DNA from: Haemonchus contortus
Lineage: Eukaryota > Nematoda > Chromadorea > Rhabditida > Trichostrongylidae
Length of the DNA: 64,000 bases
Direction: 5' to 3'
Assembly (NCBI GenBank): GCA_000469685.2
Contig: LS997565.1
Location: 46,800,810 to 46,864,809, forward strand
A model generated the notes under the pieces. The model had not been told where the DNA came from, made no database searches, and worked only from the letters and a program-made list of their open reading frames with translations. The stretch's first letter is position 1; every line of letters begins with the position of its first letter. Positions 1 through 12,451 of the stretch are shown piece after piece. Both the position numbers and the translations under genes were made by a program.

Positions 1-3000
1 GCATCCTTCAAGGGGATTATTTATTTAGGATACCTCTCTAAAATCTTATCGACTACAGCCTTAATAACTTTTGTAATTATTAAATGAACTTACTATGGAA
101 AAATTTTTAAGAGTAAAAACCGCTGTCCATCACTTATTCTCAACAAATCACCGCCATTATTAAGAAAAGAAGAAAGGCATCAGATTTAATACACATGTCG
201 GTGCCTTCTCAAAGTGATTTAGCAACAATTGGTGGCAGGTTTGCTATAGAAGATCCTTTCGAAAATTCTAAGGCACAGAACTGCGTATCAGTAATGTGAT
301 GTCGTTGAAGCTGAAGCCTTCTAAACATTGAAAATTAATCTCTACTCGGTCGAAACAAATAATTCAACTTTTCGAGCGGAATTTATAGAAAAATCGACCT
401 TTACGGCCCGTCCTAAGATGCTCTGTTATCAGCATGCTAGGCCTAATGAACCCTTCAGAACAAATAATAAACTAAATGCGTAAAACCAGCAACTAGCGAT
501 AGGCGCCAAACATGGTAACTATTAGAGCCCTCCCAGAAAGTCCTCCAGGAATGGAAAAGATTATGAAGGTCATTCAGAGAGTCAAGTTCGAAAAACGCCA
601 GCTGAGTCACCTACCCAAGCGGTAAGGCGGTTATCAGCAAAGGGCAGAAGATAGATCGGTGAGAGACATATAGCGAACTGAACCTTACGTAATCACTAGG
701 GACAAGTCTGCGATGTCGCAACACGCGTCGTCGATTACAGCGAGCCGAGCATCTGGTGGAAGTTCGTAGAAGCATCCACGTCGTCGTCCTCGCCAACGTC
801 TACGTTACCACCCGGCCACAAATGGCTGACGGATCACTTGGCGCACTACGGTAGCCACGCCCCTCGTAGGACTCTGGCAAGGCGCCAAAGCAGCCTGATT
901 GATGGTTGACCGTAGAAAAAGCTTCCCTTCTCACGAGGTTCAGCCGACGACAGCGATGACCTTCCTGAGGTAGTGAATTGCGGTTAAGACAAGTGAAATC
1001 GGAACGGAAAAAGCCCAAAGACGCATGAGAACCACTCAGGTACGGTATATGTTCCTCTACGTGGTGAGTCGATTTGAAAGTGGCCACCGTCAAGGGTCAG
1101 TTAAACAAGTTCTTGTAAAGCTAGAATTTAGAGATGCTTCACCGACCTGGGAATGGGTCCAACGAGGAATGTGGGCGCGCAAAAATCTGAGGAGGGTTAG
1201 GAAAAGTGGAAGATAGAGGGTGATCAGGAAGAAGGTGATAATCTCGCTTGAGCTTCCAGCAGAATCCACGAATGGCCAACAACTAGGTGTATCATGGCAT
1301 AATTGCCAAAGAAAGTCCACTTGTTCAAAGGTTCTGAAAGCTTGAAGACGAGGTCACAACTATGCTGGGCACCATCTGAACAGCGCCACCAATCTTCCGC
1401 GGCAAACTTTCTGATGTGATCCATCGACGACAACAGATGTTCTCAGAAACAACATTGGCGGAGACGATGATGAATGAATCACTGGATAAGATCGTTCGGG
1501 TGGGTCGGAGTGAACGGCAGTCTGTTAACGGCGCCGACCGCTCCTCTTAATACAGCGTACAGATCTCATTGCGATATCACGCCTATCATACGCTCATAAC
1601 AAGCCAAACCTATCATTACAGTAATAGTGTCCCACTTCTAAGGTCTCTTTGGGAAGATGTTACTGCGTCGCTAGAATAAAAACTGCTGTAAATGCACAAA
1701 GTGATCAATTTTAGTAAATTTCACAAAAAAAATCTCCAGGTCTCGTTTCCAAATAGTGGGATTCACTATTCTGGCAGGATAGAGGATAAACTTCCTCACC
1801 CTGTTCCTGGAATGCGCCCAGCATTCGACGTCCATTCAAAATCGTATAAGAGGACCTTGAATGCATATGTGACCAATGCAATGACTTTCGCTGGTCAGCA
1901 GATGTAGAAGTCAGTCTTCCATCCCCTCAAACGAGTTTGATACCAGTTTTTCGACCTTCTAGGAATGGAAGCTCTGCATGGCTTAGGCGGGAATCTACCT
2001 GGGATTTGAACCGAGGGTCATAGTGCGCCACTTGCCACTACGCCACGTCTATTTTATCAACCCAAAAGTATATCAAATGACAATATTCAAACAAATTCTC
2101 GAAATGTCAACCACTCTCTCATACTCAAGCTTTCAAGCGAGTAATCACCGAGTTGGGGATGCGCCACCGCTAGTTTCGATTCGAATGGTTTGTATGCCTG
2201 CAAACATGATACTTTGTTGCTCTTTATTTTTCCTCTGAGTAGTTCAGGTTACGCTAGTCTATGTTCCCCCTATTTGAACATTGGCCAGATGATAGGGGAT
2301 GAACAATCACCAACACTTTCTACGTTATCTACCACAAAATATTCCTGTGACATTCCGGAACATGCCCCCGACAATTTTTCAGCGATTTCACTGTGGACTA
2401 AAGACGAAAAAAAAAATCTTCGAAAGGATCCAATGAAATTCACCACAAGGGCTATTTTTCGAAATTTCTAGCCAAGAAATGCACAAAGGTTAATTTCCTG
2501 AAATTCAAGACCATTACATACGAATAAGAGAGATTGACAGCTAAAGCTGAGTCCCAATTATGTGCGTTTGCGCACCACCTCTAGCCAAAGATATCAAAAT
2601 GAAAGGTTCTATGGCAAGGTAGTGAAAATCTATTACTATACTATGCGAAGAATAAAAGGGCCCTCAAGGATTTCCACTTATGCAACGATGAAGAGAAATA
2701 AGTAGCGCAAGTGAAAGAAAAAGGTGGGCATTTGCGTTAATTGGAAAGCCATAACAGGTTGCTAGAACAAAAAAAACTGTAGGACTATCTAAAACTAGAA
2801 AAGCGGACTTTCTAGTGAACGATTTTTGCTAATAGCACCTCTGTATTTTTCCAATAGTTCCTATGATGTCCAGCGTCCTGGTTGTTCCCGGCGAGGCGAT
2901 TATATGGTGTGAGGCAGAGGTAGATGTAGATAAAGCAAAATGAAATTTCTCTTTACGGAGGCAAAAATTCTCATATCCCAAAAAAATCTGATCCTGACTA

Positions 3001-4549
3001 CGGCTAAAGATGTGGAGGGAATGAATCCTCAAAAGCACAGCTCTCGGGTCCTCCCGAATTCTTGAGATAGGTGGGAGCGCATGACAACACTTGACTCTAG
3101 CATTTTATCGCTCAAATTTCCAACTACATAGCGGAGCTCAGGTAGTCAGGCGATAATGACAAAGGTCGAGAATGAGCCCGTAGAGGCTCACTCTCTCACT
3201 AAGCCGAGAAATAGCAGTGCATAACTTCAATTATCACAGAATGATTACAAAGCAGGTGAGTGCTGACAGAAAGAAGTAAAGGAATTCACCGAGGAACATT
3301 TTCACATAGAAGACTTTTATAACCGATACACTTGTTTTGCGTTGAAATTAGGGCTACAACTAGCTACGTAACGAGAAACTTTGCGTTGCGCATGCTTGGT
3401 CAAATGTATTGATAGTACACAGAAGAGGGTAAAAACTTCTGAGATCCTGTACGAGTTCGGGTCAAAGTGGATGGGTTCTTGGACGCCATTGTAAGAGCCT
3501 AGACACCTTTGAATGTCTGGACCTCTGTAGACTAGGATGCGGCTCTCTTTGTTTTCACGCCTAGAGCGATAGGACCGCTGGGATGAGCTAAGCAACCAGA
3601 ATGATCCAATTTTCGCTTCACAGTTTACACAAGGACCTACGCAAAAGGGATAAGCCTAGGCCGGCTCTTCAGGAGTAAATGGCCAGCTGACATTATGATT
3701 GAAATGGTATGTATACTAAACGTGCTTTGGCCATCGGAGCGACTCGTAAACAGTCAACAATCACAACACGGTGCACTATTACAGATGCGAATATAAACTG
3801 CGAAATTGTAGGAGAGTAGGAGGGATATAGAGAAAAGAAGATAGCACCCTGAAGAGAAATTCAGGAATTCTGTCCGTTGGACAAAAGAAAAATCTTCCAG
3901 CGCTCCTTAAAGCTCCCAGTAATTCTTCACAAACCTCTAATTGTCCTCGCACATAGTGGTAACAATAGAGCGGTACCGTCTAACAAGACCTTATGCTACA
4001 CAGCTTTAGCACCTAATCGGCACCTTGTTAGTGGAAGCAAGTCAGAGTGGCAGAGTGCTTTGCTCTGCTGATAATCCTCACTAATTGGTCTGTTAATGAT
4101 AGGGACTTCCGATAGAGGCGGAACGTGGGTAATTAAGTTGAGTCATGATGCAGCTTTCGTGTATTCATCTGCTTGGAATCTCATTTTACAGTGTCATATA
4201 GCTGTAGGCTTGAAACCAAATATCAAGGGTTCTGTATGTTGGGGTTTGGGGTAAGGGGCGTTATGTGCTGCGCCATGCATACAGCTTCCAAGAAGAACCC
4301 GCCAACTACAAGGTGAAGGTGGATGGCTTCTAGGACCAAACGTATTCAGCTCCCTTACGTCCCTATAGTGGTGGTCTCGTAACATTTCGAGGAAGAATTT
4401 AAAGAAGAAGAAAGACTGAAGGTATAAAGATAAAGCATTTGTGTTCCTTCCAAAGATTCGAACTAAATAGGTGCCGAAAGCCAAAAAGGAGATAATGTTT
4501 CAAATGAAGAAATCCTCAAGTGTTCATTGTAATAAACTTAAAAATTTTC
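1..4549. other. gene-poor AT-rich stretch, no gene recognised
   Basis: I see no reading frame with a recognisable domain and no splice-consistent exon chain on either strand. A somewhat GC-richer patch at about 600-1030 gives several overlapping short frames, none resembling a known family. The one clear feature is a diverged minus-oriented SINE copy at about 1795-2049, listed separately. Confidence 0.5.
1795..2049 (-). repeat. tRNA-derived SINE copy (diverged)
   Basis: Read on the minus strand, this copy begins with a box-A-like head (GGCGTAGTGGCAAGTGGCGC, about 2043-2024) and a box-B-like segment near 2007. It continues with the same body seen in the fuller copy at 43861-44166, including the TTCTAGGAATGG/ATACCAG block and the distal GCGCATTCC-type block. 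Divergence is substantial, so it is an old insertion. Confidence 0.6.
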
Positions 4550-5622
4550 CTTTCATTTCATTTCATTTATTGACGCAGACAAAGTCCACGTGAGCTACAA
4601 TCTACAACAAGTGAAGCATCAAGTAACACAACTCTCGCAAGTGTCATAACAGAAATAACTATAACAACTGGAATGTAGAGAAAAAAAAACAAACATGATG
4701 AGGCATTACGTGGCTAAAAGAAAAGAGAAAACAGTCAAAATTATGACGTTGATCAGGATTAGCTTGAAAGCGTGCAGGAATCCTCTCTAAGCATTTTTTC
4801 GGCCAAATTCTTAAGTGAGCGCAGAGAAATGTGCAAGTTGCCTACCTGGAGGATTTTGTTGAGAAAGGATATAACTCTGATAATTAACTATAATTGTGAC
4901 GAACCTGAGTTCTAACAACCGGAGTTTTGATTTTAATAACACTACCTCTAGTTCTAGAAGCGACTTTAGTAAAGAAACTGCCGGCGTCAAGCTCAACTTT
5001 CCCGCTAAGAATTTTGAAAGCCATCACTATGTCATAAACCTTTCTTTTGACTAAGAGACTTGAAAGCGAAAAGATACGACGACGTTGTACCCCGTCAGGA
5101 ATAAACTCATAACTCAAACCAGAACACCGCATAGCGAGTTTACGGGTAAAGCTATTCTGGACACTCTCTGAAAGACGAATGTCCTTTTCCTTGGAGGGAA
5201 AGAAAACTGTTGTCCCTGACTCAAGTATGGGTCTGACATACGTTTTATAAGCCTGTATGAGCGTTTTTGCTTCCGTGGAGCGGATAGCTCTGAATAGGTT
5301 GTAAGTTCTGAACATAGCCTTAGACACAATTTCTTTATAATGCTTTTCGAAAGAGAGCATATTATTGAATCTGAAGCCAAGATCACGTACATCAGTGACA
5401 ACTTCCAGTTCATTCTCGCCCAATTTGTAGTTCATATTTACCTTGCACCTCCCTACGGAAAACACCTTAGTTTTGTCACCAGAGAGCGGCAGAGCCCACT
5501 TGGAAGACCAGCGTTCAATGGCACTAATCGCGGCTTGAACGTCATCCCGATCTTGTGAACTTTCAACAGCCTTGTAGACTTTTATATCATCAGCGTACAT
5601 CAAACATGTTACTCCAAATTAT
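4550..5622 (-). mobile_element. 5'-truncated non-LTR retrotransposon (CR1/L2-like LINE)
   Basis: This is the 3' part of a LINE in minus orientation. It opens abruptly at about 5620, just after an in-frame stop and only a few residues before the YADD catalytic box. So the endonuclease and most of the reverse transcriptase are missing. After the coding part there is about 200 bp of 3' UTR and then a short (TGAAA)n-type tail at 4550-4566. A short tandem tail in place of a long poly(A) is typical of CR1/L2 elements. 5' truncation is the usual product of target-primed reverse transcription. Confidence 0.75.
4759..5620 (-). pseudogene. reverse transcriptase C-terminal fragment, frameshifted
   Basis: The open part (about 5620 to 4884, roughly 240 codons) starts at the YADD box. 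It then shows the thumb and connector pattern of CR1/Jockey-type RTs: SGDKTKVFSVG, LGFRFNNML, YVRPILESGT followed by VQNSFTRKL. After HNYS the frame hits a stop near 4884. The expected C-terminal tail (VISFLNKILQ, then SLRSLKN) resumes in another frame and ends at 4759. The copy therefore has at least one disabling indel and lacks the 5' RT motifs and endonuclease. It cannot encode an active enzyme. Class assignment to CR1/L2 is by pattern and tail type; exact clade is not certain. Confidence 0.75.
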
Positions 5623-8600
5623 AAAAATATGTAATCGAAGATAACTGGAATTGATGCAAGGGTGTAAGGGTAGCACAAATTATCTATTCAAAGATTTTCT
5701 CCGATAGCTCGAACTAGACAAAACAAACTTTCTGACTACTGAAGAGAGTGTGTATGAAACTAGCATGTAACCCAGAACACAGACCTCAAGTTTTCACCAA
5801 GTCAGGGAGAATGACCATAAAGGAGAACGAAAAAGCAAAACATAATGAAAAAAACTATCGAACACCGTAGAAAATTTTTGCGCTTGCAACTAAGACGACT
5901 TGTTATAATGTTGTGGGGAAGAAACTTGAAAAGACCCTAAATAGTTTGGGATGTAAGTAAGCGGGAAACTTGCCGACTCTAGCTATTGATGTGGGTCCTC
6001 CTTGAACGAGATGTGGGCATGTCGGTAAGAAGAGCGAAACTATCTGTGTGAAAGTAAAGGTAACAAGTACTAACAGGTGATTTTGCTGAGTCTGACATAG
6101 CACTGACAAGTGAGAACGTGTTCAAACACCCCTTCTTCCCGTTTTCTCATTCATCCCTTGAAAGGACCAACATGTATGATGGGTTGGTATCTTGCTTGAC
6201 AATTTTTGACGGATTTTTCTAGCCGTGAACCTCCTCCTTCCAGCTTCCTTATATAGAGATAATCAGGAGCTCGATTATCGCAGGAATTACTTATGTATCT
6301 TTTTCTAAAGAAAATTTTTAAAAAATGGTTCGCTAAGGAATATCTTCGGAATCACTTCCCTTTCTCGAATTTTCTATGAGAAAAGAAAAGAGAAAGAAAA
6401 GAGAGAGAGAGAAAAAATCTAGAAATCATCTTTCTATTTTGGTGAAGAGTTCGTGGGAGAAGGATCAAACTTGGGGACGTCATTATGATCATTCCTTAGA
6501 CGCTAAATATGGCTAAGAAACCCCGTATTACCTATTGAGAGCTAGCAACTCAAAATGAATACCTCACGATCAGCAAAGTGTACAGCCACATATAGTATAC
6601 GCGATGATGAACCCCGACTGATGAGCTGGCGTTTGACCAGGTTGCTGGACGAGATTTCACGTGAAGCAAGGAGGTCGGAGGACACAGTGTACGGACGTGA
6701 AATGGTTAAAGACCTCTTGTCGGCATTGGCCATATGATCAAACAAATTCAGTACAGCATTTACGTCTGCTATGGTCGGTCTGGTCACTGGCTGGACAAGC
6801 ACAATTACAGGAAAACGTTCTGAGCATGAATCTGGTGAGCGCATGATCAGGGATCTTGATTAAGTTCATCAAGAATTTGACATCTGGCGATATTCTCCAA
6901 TATCGAATCCTATCAGAGGAAAAATCAGTGTTTTATTTATCACGTAATATTTGGAAGAGTAAGTGCTCAATACCACCGGGGCCACGAGGAATTCTCGAGT
7001 CCATTAGCAAGAAAGGGGGTTGTAGCTGATTTTTTTCCACAGCAGAAGTTTTGCGATATAATTACTGAAGATAAAGAAAAGAATAGTCCAAACAAGCTTT
7101 CTAAAGATCCAGCTGTTTAGTTCGCACAGATCGACACCCCATTACCTTCATGAGGTGTTGATAACCTCATAGAAAACCTCATTTTCATAAGAAAAACCCG
7201 TACAATATTTTCAATAATCGATCCTCCGTACAATAAACTTTAGAAGCAGCAACATTAGCAACAGCATAGCGGTTCTTATTCTAAGTCTCAGAAAAAAATT
7301 CAAATAATTCTTACAAGTTGAAAAAACTGAAAAAAAGATTGTACGGGTCATAAATGTCAGCACAAGCTATCAAAATCTTGCACAAAAAGTTCACAAGGGA
7401 CAAATATGGTTCCTGAAAGCGTCATTATGAGCATGCCTCCGGAAGTGAAACTCCAGGCTGCTTACCTAGCCAAGAAACCAGGTATAAAAAGAAGTCGTGA
7501 GGTTATTAAATCAATGGAGGCCTAGAATGAAACGTCGCTCAAGAAATGGCATGCCATGTGATGTAGGTATTCAACGGTAAATCTTGAGCTCATTGATGCT
7601 TATGCTGAATGAAAATCGAAGCTGACCAGTCTTGCTAACAGAATTAGTAGGTAGAACAATGAAGGGGCGTCGGACTGTAAAATTGTTAGTCGAACAGACC
7701 ATCACAACAAACTCTTAAATCTCAGTGAAGCTGAGGGGCAACAGTGCCATCTATGCGTGCGGATGATTTTCCTTCCCAAGAGAATTCTATGACGACTGCA
7801 TGCACTTGCGATATCAATAAGTAAAAAGGATGCAAAATGCAGAAGATAATATCCGTCTAGTCTGAACCAATTAATACATCTGTAGAATAAGCCATGTCTA
7901 CGACATATGCTCGGAATCGCAGCGAGATTCCAATGCACATTTGGCTTCCTCGATCACCGTTGAGCGACACATTTTTTTGGTGAAGAAGTAAACAAGTAAA
8001 CAATTCCAAACGAACAAGATAATTGATTAGAAAAGTCCCCTTGCACTAACAATACCAAAGTTATAGCCCATTCTGAGGGATATAGAATGATATATGAAGA
8101 TATTGTGATATAAGATATAGTAACAGCTAAACGAAACCTTTTGCTCGAAGCTTTTCCCATACAACTGCCTTCAGCACTTGTAATAGGATCAAATAAATCA
8201 AGGGATCCAAGGGATACATTCCAGCAGAGAGGCCCACCGAATGTCTTCCTAGTGGGAGAATATAGCTCAGCAGAGGATAAGGTGCTGATTCGAGCAGCGA
8301 AGGACGTCCTACCTCCGTCATGGTGCATGGTTCATTCCCGCCTTCAACCGGATTCCCTTCCGATTAGATGGGCGCCGTTTTCTGTGCGTGGCAGTTGACT
8401 GAGCCTGTCCAGAACAAACGCTAGTTGACGGTCAATCAAAATATTAGGCAGTAATCTGCATAAAATCCTCGCGGCCATCATACGGCCGCTCGACCTTCCC
8501 GCATTGGAAGCGGCAATGCTTTGTGGATGACGCAACGGAGGTCGCCGCGCTGTCCGTTTACCGTATCGCCATACACAAACAATGAAAACAATAACAGAGG

Positions 8601-9580
8601 CCCATTGAGAACTGCTGACAGATGACGATTTTGTTAGGGCGTTGGAAGTACATCGATTTTCACGATTGTTCCGCTGTTTCCATGCACGTAAGAGAGTCAA
8701 GCACTAAAGAGAAGTCACTTGTCAGAGTGCGCTACTACGGTATGTACGCGGCCCTTGGATCGTTCCCCACCGAAGCTTCAAGTGTTCCTCCAATTCGAAG
8801 ACGTCCTGATGGACTTGAGCTAATCTGACTGGGTAAAAAAGAGGCTTCAGACTTTAAGGGTTAAACAAATATGATATCAAATATCATCAGGATGGAAGAT
8901 GAGGGAAGAAAAACCGAATGTGTGGGACCCCAAAACAATGAACCATCGTTGAACATCTTTTACTGCACCATATGGAAACGATACAACGACGAGTTGCAAT
9001 GAGCGAGTTTTCCCAAGTGGCATTTACCTGATTACTCTGTTGCTTACCTGTGATTATCATTGAGTCATTAGGCACGTTTCTCCATAGGTATCACTTTGAA
9101 GTGGCATCAGTGCAACTACTACTCTTTATGCCGTTTATGTTCTTGCACTCCTAACCAACTAGTTTTTCTACAGAGATTTGAATAGTATTGTAACACAAAA
9201 CAATAACAAAAAACAACTTAGTGTGACAAAGAAATCAAATAAATAATACAATAAATTAACCATTCAGTACAGTAATAATTAAACACTCTAGGACACAAAC
9301 ACTTCGACACTAATCTTTCCATCCCACCGATGACTTGAAAGTCTTACCTACTCCTTCCCGAGGGATTCAGATAGGATCGCCGTGATTAACACAACACAGA
9401 TATAACATAATTAAATAATATAGGAATTTAAATAAATATTGTAATGATTAAGTTATGCAGTAAAGATACGAATATAGAAAAGTGGAAGAATATTTTGTGA
9501 TATGGATTTATGAGCCCGCTTGATTTCCTCTTTTGACTCTTGGTGAAGCCTCTGAATAGCCGCTGACTTTCCACGTCCTA

Positions 9581-9593
9581 CCCCCCCCCCCCC
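9581..9593. repeat. poly-C homopolymer run
   Basis: Thirteen consecutive C residues followed by TTCCCCTT. It is a simple homopolymer tract and a likely site of length error in sequencing. Confidence 0.9.
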
Positions 9594-12430
9594 TTCCCCT
9601 TGTTGATTGATTCGAATTGAGCTTCTAGAATCATACCACTGCCTTCCACTACACAACTCTTTTATCAGTTTAAAAACCGTCATTTCTGGTTAGTAACACT
9701 TAACAGCGAAAAGTTTAAACAGTACATATCTTTCGGGCGAAAAGTTCAGGTTCCAGGCGAGTTTTCCAGAACAGCCCATAAAAATTCATCACTGACAGTG
9801 ATTGAGAACGCCAGGTTAGCTAGTTGACGAAAGGTGAGAAAAACGTGACAAGCGATGATGAGTGAGATGTGCTTGTGGCGCAGTGGCAGAAATCACTGCA
9901 TAACTTTTATGAAGCTTATATATTCTACTCGTATTTATTCATTCATTTCGACAGCCAAATTTGCTTTATTAATATTTCGTTGTTTAGCCTATTTGAATTA
10001 TCAATTCACCGAGAGCATAATATTATTCATCCATCTGAAACTCCAGGACACTCCTGCCAGAGGTTTTCAGTCTTTTAGACTCCGATGAGCTGGCACCCAT
10101 ATATTTTCTGAGACAGAAGACACCAATCCAACAACTTCCCTCTGCCGTTTACATAGAAGAGAAACTTCTCGAAATCTGAGAACAGTTTTCACTATTGAGA
10201 AAGAGTTCTTCACAGAAATTTAAAAACGTGCCCGTAGAGGTAAGGAAAGTAAAAACAAACAAGGACTAAGTCATGTACTGTACGGATTTCGAACTATCGA
10301 TGGGCGTGATAGGGCTATGAAATCGAAAGAATGTGAGTCAGTGGCACGCCCATTGAAGATTTTCAGTGACCAAAAAATACAGGTAACCTAGCAGTGAAAA
10401 TACAAAAGAAACGGGAGTATGAAATTGAAAAGAGGGAATAGCAAATAGCAGATATTTCGACGCAACTTCAGATATGTAAGATAGAAAAATCAAAGCAAAT
10501 AGAATGAGATAGAACATGAAAATAACTATGAACCATAGCTAATAGGCTGGAATCTCGAATGAGGAAAACCTAGAGTTTTTCTCCAGGTCTTTAGAGTCTA
10601 CTAGCACCCTATTAGCTGCCAGAAAGTATTTTAGGCTAGTGAACTTATACATTTGACCCACTTTTTGGATTTCAACTAGAATCATATTTGAGTATCAATT
10701 TCGCAAGAGGATAACCACTCTACTTCCGTAGTTAGCACGCCAACCATAGGATTTATAAAAGCGTTGTCATCACGGATAATTAGGATTGTTATTTTTACCT
10801 TATGTCCGCGACCCAAAACCACTGGAACGACACTGGAACGCCCCGCCCTTGATTTTTTATATTTCGGGAAAACCATGGACGTGAATTGAAGTTGAAGAGC
10901 TCTTTTACAGATCTCTCCTGACACAGGAAGTCGATGATTTCAATCTCTTGCTCTGACGACTATTCTAAGGCAGATTGATAGAGTCCCGCTTGAACAGTTG
11001 TCTCCCTCGTGTTTGATTATTGATTACTTTTTTATTCTATTTTAAAAGACAGCTGCAAACAGGCGGTACATCACCGTTAGCTTCAAACTTGCAAGCAGAT
11101 AAAGAAGCATTCAAATCTCAAAAAATGAATAAACAATAAAACAACTCTTCAATAACAAGGAGATTCTGGGTTATCATCCCAGAAAACGGTATATACTGTG
11201 GAGGTACTGCGATAAAAACCAAAACGAAAATTTTCATTCAAGAACCAACTAAATGGGAACAAATCTAATTCCCTGGTAGGAACATCTATTCAGCTACAGG
11301 TGTATTCTTGGTTTTGAGTCAACTGGGAGGCAGATTTGTCTCTCAGGGTGAAATGAGCCTATAAACTAATGAATGATAAGATGAAAACAGCCCCTCCTAT
11401 CGTAGAAAGAATCTGAAACCTACAGAAAAGGTATGTGTTGATGAATCCTCCAACTATCATTTTCAAATTTTCCCGTTTCAAAATGTGGTAATCCATAACT
11501 CCCACTTCAAAGTGTGGTAACCCATAACCCGCACATGAAAACGAGGTGGACATAATGTTGTGCTGCTGAACTCAATCACACTCACTACCAAGTTCATTCC
11601 CTAGTAGGAAAATATGAGATTTAGAAAGATCTCACAACAGAAATGAGCAGGATTAGCAAAAAATTAAAACAAATTACTTATAACAGGTGTAGGAGCGATA
11701 GTATCGATTGAAAGATGGAAAGTCCCAGGTGTAATATCTTTCCATTTGCTCGATAAAATCGATAAGTGGAAACGTTAGAGCTGAAATTTTCAGTTAGAAA
11801 AGTGACAGGAACGTTTTAATCCGTTCTTACATCGGGCAACAACAACAACTGCTAAGGACGATCGCCTGGTCGCTTGCTCAAAGGCGCAGGGGGTGGTTGC
11901 TGGGAAAATTTCTGATGATTAAACAACACCAGCACATCAGAGATTAACTTTGCAGATTAATCCAAGGATTAATCTGACCAACTCTGGACGAGCTGAATGA
12001 ATTAATCTTTCTGATGGATGAACAAAATGAACCAGCATTATAATGAAGCTGGTTTTCTTCGATTTTTCTTGTGTCTTCCTTCCTTTTCGGTGATTCAAGC
12101 CTATGAGATCGATCTTGAGAGCATCTTAGTATGTTAGAAAGTTTTACTGAGCCATTTATTTGCAAAATTGGCTAAGCTCACGGGTATTTTCACAAAAGCA
12201 CCTTCGACTCAAACTTGGACAATTGTTTCATTCTGTTAGAAGTACCTCCATTTGGGGATCCAAATTTGTCCTATCCCTAATAAATCACTAATAATAATAA
12301 TAATATTACATCACAACTAGAAAATACATTTGGAAAATCATGCAACACCGCTTTGAACATGGAAAGCTGGCTGTTTTGCTGATATCCGATATCGGAATAT
12401 GGTGTGTATTCTGCTCGATGTGATTGTGCT

Positions 12431-12451
12431 TCGCCGCTGATTAAGCGGCGA
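12431..12451. other. 8-bp perfect hairpin
   Basis: TCGCCGCT and AGCGGCGA pair perfectly around the 5-nt loop GATTA. It stands out as GC-rich in AT-rich DNA. No gene or terminator context explains it. Confidence 0.5.
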
